Assembly (NCBI GenBank): GCA_038373885.1
Contig: JAWZYV010011914.1
Span: 62,001 to 126,000 of the forward strand
DNA from: Cheiracanthium punctorium
Taxonomy: Eukaryota; Arthropoda; Arachnida; Araneae; Cheiracanthiidae
DNA: 64,000 bases
Reading direction: 5' to 3'
Part shown: positions 33,403 to 45,249 of the stretch, piece after piece
Numbering within the stretch: position 1 is the stretch's first letter
Layout: the number at the start of each line of letters is the position of its first letter
The notes under the pieces: model-generated
The model's input: only the letters and a program-made list of their open reading frames with translations
Databases searched by the model: none
What the model was told of the DNA's origin: nothing
Program-made: the position numbers and the translations under genes

Positions 33403-35048
33403 AAGAAGATTTTTTAATAATTTCAAAATTTAGCACTGTATTTCCGTTTAGCTGTTTAGGCAAAAAAAAAAAAAAAAAAAAAAGCTCCAGAAGACATTCG
33501 AGTTTTCGGCTACTTTTCTTTCGATATAAAACTTCTAAATTACACCCGTTTTCTCATACAATGATCGAAATTATAAAAGTGAGTGTGCGCTGCAGGGTAA
33601 ACAGTGAATGCTTCTGCTATAAAAATAAACGCTTATGAAAATACCTATATTCTTCTCCTTCAAATAGATAAAATCGACAAAATGAACTACACAGACACCC
33701 AGACCGAGCAAAACTAAAATATCAAATGACGAGACAGAAAGAGAGAAAGAGAAAAAAAGTGTTTTTTCGTATATTGTCTTGTAACAGCATCAGAATTTTT
33801 TTTCTCCTCGTTCTGGTATAATTCTAGCTTTTATACGTTCTTCGGTTATCATCCTCAAGAGGGCATTCTCTGAAGTAATGCATAAATCATGACCTTAGAG
33901 TTAGTTTTCAGCTCGTTCTTTAGATGCAGCTTAGCAGCAAATTGAAGAAACGATGCATCGAAGAGATATTTTACAAATTTATAGCTTTCAAAAACGGTTC
34001 ATGCTTTGGTTATTCAAAAAAACGATGTAGTGAGGGGGGAAAAAAAGGAAAAATCGATCCGTATGTTTAATATTTTATTTCCTTACTGTTTTTTAAAAAG
34101 AACTCCCCGAACTTGAGTTTCGGAAAATTTTTAAACTTCATTGAATAGAATAAAACGGAACCATAGCAACGAAATATCACTGGAGAGAAAATGCGTTTTG
34201 AGATGATCTGAATAAACAATAGCGTATAAAAAAAAAAAAAACGCCTTTGCTTACAGCAAACGTTATGGTTGGTTTTAGGAATTCCGCGACTAGGGCTGAT
34301 AGAGGTAGTGCTAACATTGCTATTTCCTTATTCCGGTAAAAAGCAATTTTTAGGTAAATATTTGGTTATAGTTTATGGATGAGGCAAACATATACCGACA
34401 TGGGATACGGTATTGTAATTTCGATAAGCATTAGCTTGGACGGGCTTAAGCTGTTGTAAAAAAATTCTATTCACTCTATTTCGAAAAAAGTTTTGAAGAA
34501 CCAATTTTGCAGTGAAAATCTATAAAATACACAAAAGAGCAATTGCTTTAGGATAACTAGATTAATATTGCATAAAAGTATTTAGTTCATTTGATTTAAT
34601 TTAAATTTGTCTGGACAAGACACCGAACGTGTAGGGAGGTATATCAAGTTAACAATACAGATGGTGTAATTTTCGCTTAACTTTCAAATTGTTCTCGCTG
34701 TATTTTTCTTAGAGAAAATACATTTGTTAAGCTAATAAGACGTCTGATAATTAGTATTAAAAACAAACAAACAAATAAAATAATAATTATCATTATTGGT
34801 ATTTTTATTTAAATAAAATATGAAATCAGTATAGGAATTACGGGCTTTTCTTTGGAGTTTTTAAGCCATGAAAGTTTACAACCTAAAAGTAAACAAACAT
34901 AAATTGACTTAAGTAAAAATCACTAAAAATCCATGTATGTCTGTTTATGACTTTTAGATAATCGCCTAATTCGTCAAATAAGGACAGTGGATTATGGACA
35001 TGAAATGAATACTTGTTTGTTACGTACGTCGACAAATTTTATCAGTCA
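33403..35048. other. AT-rich DNA with a 23-bp poly-A run
   Basis: A poly-A run lies at about 33462-33483. I recognise no gene or other element up to the Helitron end. Confidence 0.45.
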
Positions 35049-35219
35049 ACTAGCTGAAGTACCCGTTCTTCGCACGGGAATGAATGGACTTTTTGATATT
35101 AATATTTGTTGTGATTACTATTTATTGTAATAAAGAGATATAGCAAAATGGATATCGCGTTATATTGTGTTCAATAACCATGCATACTGAATTTCAAGGC
35201 AATCGTTTTTACGGTGCAG

Positions 35220-35962
35220 AAGGCGATGCGGCGTAGCACAATCTAGTGGCGAGTTTTAGCAAAACGGATACGGCAAAAATATTCTTCGCATTCAGATATC
35301 GATGTATACGAATTTTCATGACGATCGGCTGAATAGTCTTGAAGTTCATGTGTTGACGCGACATCTAGTGTCAAGTTATAGGAAAATGGATCGTGCCAAA
35401 CTCTTCCCCGTGCTCAAATATCTATGTATACCTATTTTCATAGCGATCATTCGCACAGTCAAGAAGTGATACACTGCAGGGCCATCTAGTGGTTAATTAA
35501 AGTAATGATTTGCTACAGCGCCGTCATGTGGCGAGTTATAGCAAAATGGATAACGCCAAAATATTATCATTGTTCAAATAGCTATGTATACTGATTTTCA
35601 TAGCCACCGTTTGAATGGTCAAAAATTTGGCCTGCTGCAGCGTCATCTAGTGGTGAGTTAAAATAATAATGCATTGCAGTGTCATCTAGTGGCGAGTAAC
35701 ATCAAAAGTAACGCAGTTAGAATATATTCTTCGTGCTCAAATGTGTAAGTATAAAAAATTTTATGCCGATCGGTCGAACGGTATAGAAGTTGATGCTTTG
35801 CAGCGCCATTTAGCGGCAAGTTACAGCAAAATGGGTAGTGAAAAATATTCTCCGTGTTCTAATATTCGCGTGTACCAAATTTCATCGAAATTGGTTGGAC
35901 GATATTCGCATAGCAAACGGCTAAACGGAATAGAATTCGACGTTCTGCTGCGCCACCTAGTG
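35220..35962. repeat. Second array of CTCF-consensus-like motifs
   Basis: Eight cores correspond one-to-one to those in the 10745-11475 array. The best are GCGCCACCTAGTGA (35949) and GCGTCATCTAGTGG (about 35639), each 13 of 14 to GCGCCMYCTRSTGG. Spacing is conserved between the two Helitrons, so the array predates both insertions. Confidence 0.5.
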
Positions 35963-37183
35963 AAAAGTTAGAGGAAAACGGATAGCATAAAAACCTTCTC
36001 CATGATAAAAGACTTAGGTGAACCAAATTTCATGGTGATCGGTGAAACGGTGCTGGAGTTTTTCAACCTCCTACACACATACCAACATTCATTTTTATCT
36101 ATAACCAGTCTTATTATACGTATATACCAGTCTCAAGTAAAATCCAGTTTCAAATCTAAGCCTCGCCAAAGTGCCAGCATACGCCATTTTGCAAGAGTTT
36201 TTTCAGGGAATCATTCGAAGCATTTCCTTAGCAGCAATCAAAATGGGAAATGGTTCGACCGCCAGGCATTTATTTGAAAAGTGGAATCCCTTAATACAGC
36301 CGCATTTTTTAAATTATCAACTATAACATGTTTTATTCATCGTTACCTCGATGTACTAAATGCGAAGATTTCAATTTTCTGAAATTTGGCGGATTTCCCC
36401 CAAGTTAAATCAATGTACTCAATTGGCGAGAATTCTGAAGCTACATCGCTTGAAATGCCCTAATAACTGCATTATTTCTGCACGGATAGTTAAAATTTAA
36501 TGCTGTATTCTAAGAAAACCTATACACTTGTTTTCAAAAATGCTATTCCCTTAAGCTCTCAGTAAATTGCGCCAAAAAGCCTAAAACTGTGCAAACCGCT
36601 AGAACTCACTCTCTAAAAATCGGCCTAGCAGCCATTTTTTTTTTCGCCAAACTAAAAAAAATTACATATTAGTCTCGGATATCTTCGATCCTCATTGTTT
36701 TGGGTATAAAACATTTCATTCCTGCTCTCATTTCTTATGCGCACACGATATTATAATTAAAAAAATAACCTAAAAAAATAAACTAAAAAAATCATTATTA
36801 TTCTTTTATTTTTACTTTAAGAATTTAAAACATTTTATTCGGCAAAATCGCCACACATGGCAACCAAGATGCTTATTTCACACACTTTTTTCACTACAGG
36901 GGTTAATATTACGTAAAGCTTTCTGCGTGGAGAACATAAAAAATCTCTTAAATTCCGGGAACGGAAATAAAGTGGAGTTTGAAAGTTTTAAAGTGGACTA
37001 TCATTTATTCTATATTATTTTACATATCTGTGTAAAATTTCAGGCTGACAGGTCCATTTTTGTGGAATTGTATACTACCCAAATCAACAAATTAACAAAC
37101 AGAATTTCATTTTTATTTATGATAACCTACGCTTGTTTTTAAAAATACCCTCTCATTAAATTGCGCCAAGCGCTAGAATCATA

Positions 37184-37490
37184 GAAAATCTGACACACTT
37201 TCAGATTTTTAAATACGCACTAAAGTGCTATATATAAAAAGAGTTATAATCCATGGGTCTTCCCTATTTTCGTTCCTTCTTTCATTAAGTTGGAAAGTGT
37301 ATCATTATTCATGAGTGTGATTAAACAAAATTAAAAATGATATTTCTAACATCCTTTTTTCTGGATGTAATACATTAGATGCAGAAAAGCTGCTCAGAAA
37401 AATGCACAATTCCAACTGAATGAAAATTTCAAAAACTTATACGCAGGTCTATTCATAACCCAAATAGCAGACGATTAAATTACGATAAAT
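37184..37490 (-). mobile_element. 3' fragment of the endonuclease-element family
   Basis: In reverse orientation it carries the AATCTGACACACTTTCAGATT-type hairpin and GCACTAAAGTGC, then CTTTCATTAAGTTGGAAAG and AGTGTATCATTATTCATGAG, as in 21840-21975. It is bounded by an 18-bp direct repeat, GCGCCAAGCGYTAGAATC (37163-37180 and 37492-37509). Confidence 0.65.
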
Positions 37491-38232
37491 AGCGCCAAGC
37501 GTTAGAATCCTCCTCAAAATCGCGAGAATGCTGAAGATAGATCGCTTGAAATCCCTTAATAACTGCATTATTTTCGCACGGATCATTAAAATTTAACGCT
37601 GTATTCTAATAAAACCTTTGCACTTGTTTTCAAAAATCCGTTTCCTTAAGCTCTCAGTAAATTGCGCCTAGCCGGAAACTGTGCAAACCGCTAGAACTCA
37701 CTTTCTCGGCATTTGAGCCATTTTATTTTTTCGCCAAACTAAAAAATTTTAACATATTAGCCTCGGAAATCTTCAATTCTTATTGTTTTGCGTATAAAAC
37801 ATTTCATTCCTGCTCCGATTTCCCATGCACACGATATTATAATTAAAAAAAATATAACCTTACGAATATAAACTAACAAAAAAAAAAAATCATTATTATT
37901 CTTTTATTTTTACTTTGAGAATTTAAAACATCTTATTCGGCAAAATCGCCACACATGGCAACCACGATCCTTATTTCACACTTTTTCACTACAGGGGTTA
38001 CAATTACGAAAAGCTTTTTGCGTGCAGAACATAAAAATTCTCTTAAATTCCGGGAACGGGTGGACTTTCAAAGTTTTAAAGTGGACTATGATTTATTCTA
38101 TATTATTTTACATATCTGTGCAAAATTTCAGGCTGATAGGTCCATTTTTGTGGATTTGTATACAACTCAAATCCACAAACAAACAAACAAATAAACAAAC
38201 AAACAAACAGAATTTCATTTTTATTTATAAGA

Positions 38233-40320
38233 TATGAGGAATTTTTCTTTAATAAGGTCATATGGGGGAATTATGGGTCAAAAAATAACATCTTAATATT
38301 TTCTAAAGTATGAAAGATAAAATGATTTAACTTGGCATGAAGTAAACTTAAATAATTTAGAAATCATTCAAATAATAACTTTACCTGAAATTGAATTATT
38401 ATTAATTTTGTTTAAATTATTGATTGGACAATTATGGGCCAAATTTGGGCAAATATGGGTCAGATATGTGGTAAATATGGGTCACCTTCCTTTTTTATAG
38501 TAATGCATATCCAAAGTAAATAATAGTCTAAATTATCATTATTATCACACAGAAAGATTTTTTGTTTACGTAATGTGTTGTGTTTAAGAAAAAAAATTAA
38601 ATAAGATTATTTTTGAAGAAAGAATTGGGGACTAATCAGCTTTGTGTCCCCAATTTTGAAACAAAATTTGGGGACATTTTATAAATTCAGGCTCCTTTTA
38701 AAATAACTTCTATTTATTCAACTAGAGCATTATTAACCTTCATGAAAGAAAAGAAACATGATTGATTTCTTTTTAAATTGGGAAGAAATAGCTGTTTTAA
38801 CTAAAATTTTGTCTCCAATCGCTTTTACATTTTGGGGACAAACTGAAAAAAGTTCTGCAATTGGGAATGTTTGGTCACCTTAATCATTATACACAACAAA
38901 GTATTTTTGCTCTTCACGTACTGTATGAATTCCTCGTGTCACCTTCTTAGAATCTTCTAAGGAAGAATTTTTTTTGCAACTTTTATTATGACAGATTCTT
39001 CAATCTTATTTTCATGCCATTAGACAGTCCTTGATAACAGTACAAATTAGCTCGTTTTGCATTTGAGAGGACTTTCTATATCTCCAAGTTAAAGTATAAT
39101 ATAATATTACAGTAAAGTATGACTGTTATAGTAAATACCAATATTTTTACACGGAAATAAATTAAAAAAACACCTAAAATATCAAAAATATCACTGACCA
39201 AGAATTACCTCAGTAAACCGGGGGATAAATGAGCATATTTTAGAATTAATTTTAAAAATAATGAAGAAAGTGTATATGTACGAATGAAAAGCTTAACCAT
39301 CTGCAAATAAAAAAAACAGCAACAACAAAATTGTTTTATCAAAAATGTTTCACTGACATGAATCTTAAAAAAAATCATGATTTTCAGACACAATCTTTTT
39401 TGAAGATGCTTTTGTAGTAGTATAAAAAGTATTTTTTTTCCTATTTGATTTGCAGTTAATTTGGTTTTGAACTTGATATAAGAAAATATAATGTTTCAGC
39501 ATGACATGACATAATTTAGCTTAAATTTTTTTTAATACTATAAAGTGAGTGACCATTATTTGCTCGGAAACAGTGATCCGTAATTCCCACATATGATCCT
39601 AATATTAATATGGCATAATATAACCAGATAACACGAATTAATTAAAAAATTGTGATTTTTGACGCAAGATTTTACGCTATATTAAATAAAATTGCTAGAC
39701 TTCGTGAACGCTTAGTATAACTTGTTGATGGGTTATATAAATTTTACTTTCCCTGACTAGGAATTATATGAGAGGACCTTAATATGCTTTCAAACTTGAG
39801 ACATTATGCTTATAAGCCACTATAGCATCTTTATGGATTTGAAAATAGCAGCACTGTTGTGCATAGAAAATAAAAACCTAGATCATCAATCACAAAACAC
39901 TTTTCAATGCAATTCCATTTGCAGATTTGCTATTGCGTAACTAATGATTAACCCGTTCGCTCCCTTCGTAGCAAAGACGCGACGACAAAATTCCATTTCT
40001 CTGCCCGTCGTTGTTTCCCGATTTGTGCCTTTTGTATGCTTTACTGTGGTTCCAGCCTTGAATGAGATCAAAGAGGAGCAACGATGGTCACAGATAGGGA
40101 ATCTCTGCCACCACACCTTTGGGACGAAGGACGCGAACAGCTTCAAGCGAGTAAGATACTGAAGTATCTTTTTAATCGCTTCCCTTAGGGCCTAGTATAT
40201 TAGTTTTTTGTTTAACACTGTAAAAAAAAGAAAGATATTACACATCATTTTGATGGAGGATTTTTTAAAAATAACTTTCAATAATAAATATCAATTTCGT
40301 TTATTTTGTATTGGGTTGGC
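38233..40320. other. AT-rich DNA; small GC-richer patch at 39944-40200
   Basis: The patch begins TTAACCCGTTCGCTCCC, which resembles a piggyBac-type terminus, but I find no matching right end. It contains overlapping open frames on both strands, with no known domain. Direct repeats of ATGGGTCA/ATTATGGGCCAAAT occur near 38265-38480. The rest is AT-rich. Confidence 0.35.
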
Positions 40321-40528
40321 AAGAAAGTAAGTTCCATTTGCACAAACATATGTTCAACATTTATTCCTAAATTATTCGGCCTATCAGTTTGAAATTCTGT
40401 ACAAATGCGCAGACAAACAAAGGAAAAACCATGTAGGCTGCATTAAAAATCTGAAAATCTACCCATTCTCCGTCTTCTTGCTCCCCTTATTTGAGGTAAA
40501 AACAAATATCACTTTCTTGCCAATCCAA
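40321..40528. mobile_element. mariner MITE
   Basis: TTGGGTTGGCAAGAAAGTAA at the left end is matched inversely by CACTTTCTTGCCAATCCAA at the right end. TA flanks both sides (40319-40320 and 40529-40530). The TIR is of the common mellifera/irritans mariner type. Its 208 bp lack a transposase. Confidence 0.8.
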
Positions 40529-40855
40529 TAACAGAGGAATGCTTTTAAAAGGCATACTTTAATGAGCGGCCATAGATATTAATGCATCGGAATTGCTTAG
40601 TGGGTTTCTAAGAATATTGTATGTATGCTTTTAAGAATATTGTAAGAATATTGTATGCTCATCACCATCTTCAATGGGGTAATTGAATTCAAAATGCAAA
40701 AATATATGTGAATGATATATAAATTTCGTTGCAATCAGTGCATATTTACGGTAGTTAGAACATGAAAGGCGAGATTCATAGGCCAATCAAAATCATAATT
40801 ATTTTTAAAGGTTGTTGGAAAGTGTTAAAAATAAGCTATTAAAAAAGTATGGTTG
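40529..40855. other. AT-rich DNA, no feature seen
   Basis: A short imperfect direct repeat of TAAGAATATTGTATG occurs near 40610-40650. Nothing else was recognised. Confidence 0.45.
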
Positions 40856-41013
40856 TCATGCCGCCTCCGGCGACCAGTTGGTTCGCCATCTTAAAAAGTA
40901 GCCCAATCCAGGACTGTCCCAACTGTCTTTATTCCAAATTTCATCCAAATCCGCCAAAGCATTTCAGCGTGAAAGACTAACAAACATGCCTACAAACATT
41001 GGCATTAATAGGA
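40856..41013 (-). mobile_element. Short Helitron derivative, head-to-tail with the next
   Basis: On the minus strand it starts A|TCCTATTAATGCC at 41013 and ends GCCGGAGGCGGCATGA at 40856, a changed form of GCCGAAAGCGGCTAGT. At 158 bp it contains only the two ends. The next Helitron begins one base away. Confidence 0.65.
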
Positions 41014-41149
41014 TACTAGCCGCTTTCGGCTATCAGTTGGTTCGCCATCTTAATAAATCTTATTCGGAGAGAACCTATTTCTCACCGGCTTCCATGGCAC
41101 TGAAATCTCTCAGATTCTGAATGGAATTTAAAATTAAGATAGTTACAAA

Positions 41150-41314
41150 CTGGGGCGGAACTAGGGTAAGTGGCGCCTCTGCTAACGTAAAAAAGATGCC
41201 CCTCTTTTATGCTCTACTTAGTTTTGGAGTTCGAAATGACGCCCCTTCGAAGTCGGCGCCCCGATGCAATGCTTACCTTGCTTACCGTGTGAGACAGAAC
41301 CAGGGCTGCCCCTG
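41150..41314. mobile_element. hAT MITE with perfect 8-bp TSD
   Basis: The left end CTGGGGCGGAACTAGGG resembles the inverse of the right end (CAGGGGCAGCCCTGG on the minus strand). The octamer GTTACAAA flanks both sides exactly (41142-41149 and 41315-41322). Confidence 0.85.
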
Positions 41315-41447
41315 GTTACAAAAATAAGATGCTTTAGTGATAAAAATCTATAAAAAGGTACAAATTATTTTCGTCCTATATTAATTCTGAAGAGCTTTTT
41401 TGATATATTGGCCCTTATCAAAGAACGGAAAGGGGGGGGGGAAGTAA

Positions 41448-41710
41448 GAAAATCTGGAACACTTTCAGATTTAAAATACGCACTAAAGTTCTATATATTA
41501 AAAGCGCATCAAAATCCATACGTCTTCCCTGTTTTCTTTTCTTGTTCCATTAATTTAGAAAGTGTATCATTATTCATGAGTGTGATTAAACAAAACTAAA
41601 ACTGATATTTCTAACATCCTTTTCCTGGATGTAATACTATAGAAATAGAATGGGAAAAAGATGCACAGAAAAATACACAATTCGAACTTAATGAAAGTTT
41701 CAAAAATTTA
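41448..41710 (-). mobile_element. 3' fragment of the endonuclease-element family
   Basis: It parallels 37184-37440 closely: the AATCTGGAACACTTTCAGATT hairpin, ACGCACTAAAGTTC, GAAAGTGTATCATTATTCAT and CTGGATGTAATAC. It sits in reverse orientation inside the Helitron. Confidence 0.6.
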
Positions 41711-42132
41711 CTTTTTTTGTTTGCTTGTTTGTGTAACATGTATTTCGGATTTGTGTGCTTGGCGCAAAATCCTCTTATAAATCCACGTCATAAGGAATAA
41801 CTTATTCAGGTGTATACTTTATCCAGGCGTAGCAGACGATAAAATGATTTTATTTATTAAAAACTGCGTATTCTATAAGTTTGCGCCATCTGTCGACTGC
41901 TCTGTTATATAAAAACTCAATTGTATTCTCTTTTTTTTATCAATGATAGTTTTTTTTTCTTGTATATTATATGAACAGTGGATTTTTTTTTGCGCGATAA
42001 AAAGTAGCCTATATGTTAATCCAGGACTTTAACTGCCTTTATTCGAAATTTCAGCCAAATCCGTCCAACCGTTTCAGTGTAAAAGAGTAATAAACATACA
42101 TACAAATATTCACATTTATAATATTAATATGA

Positions 42133-43499
42133 TATATAGATAGATAAATACAGTTAGATAGACAGATAGATATCGATATACGTATACATAGGGTAGGTTG
42201 GAGTAATTTAAGTATGTATACTGGCATTGTGACCAACTAGATTTGTAAAAAAAAATTATTCATTAAGTTTCGTCAAATATTAGGCAAGACGTTTACACTT
42301 TCTTTATCATGGTGTCTTTTATCATTAATTTTAAGCACTTCTGTAAAATTAATAACATATCAAAACTTTCAATAAACGGATTTGATAGTTCAGTGTTCAA
42401 AGTTATTTGACTCAAAGGAAACATTTTTTAGGTTAGAAAAACTGATATTAAATTTATGTTTTCAATGCAATGAATTTCTACTTACATGTTTTTACTTTTT
42501 CTTACATCGTTAAATACTTTTAAATTGATGGTCATAATTATATATACCCAGTATTTTTTTTAAAGTATGGTAATTTATCCCTTCCCACCATTTAATGGTC
42601 ACGATTACTTACGGTTATCACAATGTTTTGCGATCTTCCAGTTTTGATGGATTTAATTATGATCACCTCCTTAAATTATGAGCAGTTTACGGGAATAAAA
42701 TTTTACATAGGTGTTTTTCAAAGGTCAAAGCTACCTTCTAATTACTTAAAAATATTCTTTCCATTAAATGAAAAGAGTTCTAAAAATAACGAATTTATTA
42801 TAATTGCCCCTCCTTACCCTATAGAAAAATTTTTAAACTTCGTTATTTCATATTATTTTAAAATTTTCAGTTCACATACTTTTTTTTTCTTTTCTTTTTC
42901 TTTCTTTTTTTTTATTGATTGCAATCTCACAAGTTAGGAAATTTATCCTAATGACTTAAGCTAACTACTGCTACTAAATTTATTTTTTTTCCCCCGCAGA
43001 TAATATCAAAATATATTTTATGCTACAGCATGGCCCAGTTGAATTTGTAAAAAATGCTATCATTCCTAAATGTTTTTTGAACACCTCGAAATAAAACCAT
43101 CCCCACAAATTAAACTGTCTGTCAAGCGAAACTCCGTGGGTCGGTGAAACTATTTTCTGGAAGACATATTCTCCCCAAGGCTGTAAAAAAGATCAAGAAT
43201 ACTTAGTTCTTCACGGAAGAGAAAACGTGTTGTGTTGGTTTGTGAGATATACAGTCAAAACATTTATGGAAGAATGCGGCTAGCAACAAACTAACGATGT
43301 AAGAATAGCAAAATCAATACGGATTATTATATGATTTAAATGTTTTTTTTTCTTTTTCTTAATTAAAATAAATTAATTGTCTCCCTTTCAACATATTGGG
43401 AATAAGCATTTACCTAACAGTAATCAGTCGTTTGAGGGTATTACTGCAGAATAGGATACAAACTACAATATCAGTGTAACAGACTCTGAGATTGTTCTT
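42133..43499. other. AT-rich DNA with a possible hAT-type relic
   Basis: A GATA-type simple repeat lies at 42138-42175. The text from 42190 (TAGGGTAGGTTGGAGTAATT) matches the interior of the hAT MITE at 31327, and an inverse partner (AATTGCCCCTCCTTACCCTA) lies near 42800-42823. It may be a longer, older member of that family (about 42185-42825). The rest holds only poly-T tracts. Confidence 0.4.
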
Positions 43500-43940
43500 T
43501 TAACAGTTTGATGCGCAACCCTTTCCCAATGTTGGGGGAAAAAATGTTGGGGTTCCCAATGCTGGTTGTGCCCGCGCACAGCCAGCTGTCGTCAAAAAAG
43601 GGTCTCTTAGATCTGTGGCACGCGATGAACGTTTCGATCGTCCGCCATCTTGCTGGTAGTTAAGTCGAGCGATGGCAACGGCTGCCCTTTTTTTCAGCAT
43701 TGGGCAATCTATCCAGCTGTTCTCGCATTCTTCCACTTTTCAGCAGATGTCAGCGCTATTAAAAATAATTGTGACCATTTTTTACGGGAAAGGACGTGCT
43801 AAAAAGTAAAGGATTCTCGTGAAGCTATGTCACCCGCAACTATTTTTATAGAAATCAAATCTATTCTTCGTGACTGGCAACAGTCAAAACGTCAGAGTTT
43901 GGTGTTCCCAGAGTGGGAACACTGCGCGTTAAAGGGTTAA
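43500..43940 (+). mobile_element. piggyBac-like fold-back MITE, left arm deleted
   Basis: TTAA lies at 43500-43503 and 43937-43940. The left end (CAGTTTGATGCGCAACCC) is followed by a rearranged AATGTTGGGG segment and then jumps to the tip, GTGCCCGCGCACAGCCAGCTG. Only the right hairpin arm and the unique right half are complete. Confidence 0.85.
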
Positions 43941-44284
43941 GAAGTGATGTAACTTCTGGAGAGGTCTTTATAGAATCCAATTATGTTGGAGACTTGAATA
44001 AATTTAGAATATCTCTTTACATCCTGTTTTATAAACGACTAGCTGCTACCCGCGACTTCGTCCGCGTCGGCTTTAGAATTAGGTCCCGAGAGAAATGTAG
44101 CATGTGTGAATAACAAATATTGTTGCGACAAAAGAAACTGCATTTAAATATAATTTGCTTTTTACTTGTTTCAAATGAAGTATAATGCATGGTTAGTATA
44201 CTTCATTTAAAATAAGAGAATATGCAGTGTTACTAAATTTAGATTTTTTTTAGGCATTTGGCGAATAGAGACAGTTATGACAGT

Positions 44285-44317
44285 ATTTGCGAACTGTTTC
44301 GTAAACAGTTCGCAAAT
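44285..44317. repeat. Perfect 15-bp stem hairpin
   Basis: ATTTGCGAACTGTTT and AAACAGTTCGCAAAT flank a CGT loop, inside the Helitron. Confidence 0.9.
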
Positions 44318-44635
44318 GCATAAATTTTAGCCTGGATAGAGCAGCATTCTATTAGTGAAAAAGTTTTAGAATCGGTTCTGTAGTTGCAGAGATACCCAGA
44401 GAGCGTAATGTATTAGAATTATTTTGAGTGTTCCTGTAAAGGAACTATTTACGCTACATGTATGAATTTTAACCTATAATATTCAAGAATAGTGTAGCTT
44501 ACTATCGGTAAAAAAAAGCTTAGGAATCGGTTCAGTACTTACAGAGATGCACATAGAGCGTAATGTAATTCTTATTAGCATCCCTGTAAAAGAACTATAT
44601 GTGATACATGCATTAAAGGTAACCTATAACACTTA

Positions 44636-44872
44636 GGATGCCACCAGTGTCTAAGAAGTTCTGCTCTCAAAACTGCAAGGCGGGAGGTGCCAGGTTCAAA
44701 CCCCGATCGCGCCTGTCGACCTAGCGGCTCCCAGTTTTCTGTGGTTTTCTAAAAAACCTCGCGTAAATACGAGATAGGAACCCTTAGAAAGTCCCCCACA
44801 GAGGAATTCGCCATATAGGCCTAGAACCCTAGCGCAGTCAATCGGTCTTAATCCAAAAACAAACAAACAATA
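44636..44872 (+). mobile_element. tRNA-derived SINE, copy 2
   Basis: The head is tRNA-like: GTGTCTAAGAAGTTCTGC at the A-box position and GGTTCAAACCCCGA, a near-consensus B box. The core CTGTCGACCTAGCGGCTCC...GTTTTCTGTGGTTTTC follows, then a CAAACAAACAAACAA tail. It is the best-preserved member of the family in this window. Confidence 0.8.
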
Positions 44873-45249
44873 ATACTCAGGAATAATGTAACTTTCAATC
44901 AGTGAAAAAAGTTTTAGAATCGGTTTAGTAGCTACAAAATTTCCATAGAGCGCAATGCATTAGAATTATTTTGAGAGTCTTTGTAAAAGAATTATTTATG
45001 CTATATGCTTGAAAGGCTGCCTGTATGTTAATCCAGGGCATAAGCTATCTTCATTACAACTTTTTCCAAATCCGTACAACCATTTTTGCGTGATTCAGTC
45101 AAAAACATCCAGACACACAAACATACACATTTATATTATTAGTAGGATTTGGAAATTTATTAACTTTAAGAAACACATCTGGACTTTTCTTGGTACTTAC
45201 GTATTATCCCGGCGGTCATTCCCGGAAAACTGTTTTTTCGTCAAATGAG

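Larger units (their letters stand above)
35049..38232 (-). mobile_element. Helitron, CTCF-motif family, copy 2, rearranged
   Basis: The 3' end (CTAGT at 35049, after a CCCGTGCGAAGAACGGG hairpin) and the 5' end (A|TCTTATAAATAAAAATG at 38232) are as in the copy at 10562, but this copy is 1.1 kb longer. The 5'-proximal segment is present twice: 36430-37120 and 37520-38232, each with CGGCAAAATCGCCACACATGG and CGGGAACGG. Between them lies an endonuclease-element fragment (37184-37490). The A|TC and CTAGT|T junctions are intact. Confidence 0.8.
41015..42132 (-). mobile_element. Helitron with two nested insertions
   Basis: On the minus strand it starts A|TCATATTAATATTATAAATG at 42132 and ends TAGCCGAAAGCGGCTAGT at 41015; the end can form the stem TAGCCG/CGGCTA. 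The subterminal text (CGGTTGGACGGATTTGGC, GTCCTGGATTAACATA) matches the Helitron at 23384. A hAT MITE (41150) and an endonuclease-element fragment (41448) are inserted in it. Confidence 0.75.
44038..45147 (-). mobile_element. Helitron containing a SINE
   Basis: On the minus strand it starts A|TCCTACTAATAATATAAATG at 45147 and ends CGGGTAGCAGCTAGT at 44038, with the palindromic hairpin CGCGGACGAAGTCGCG just inside. The interior has three related segments (AGTGAAAAAGTTTTAGAATC, TCGGTAAAAAAAGCTTAGG, AATCAGTGAAAAAAGTTTTA) homologous to those in the Helitron at 23384. A SINE occupies 44636-44872. Confidence 0.85.

Noticed and set aside
44636..44720. Functional tRNA gene
   Set aside because: The B box is good, but the sequence runs into a SINE body and a CAAA-type tail.
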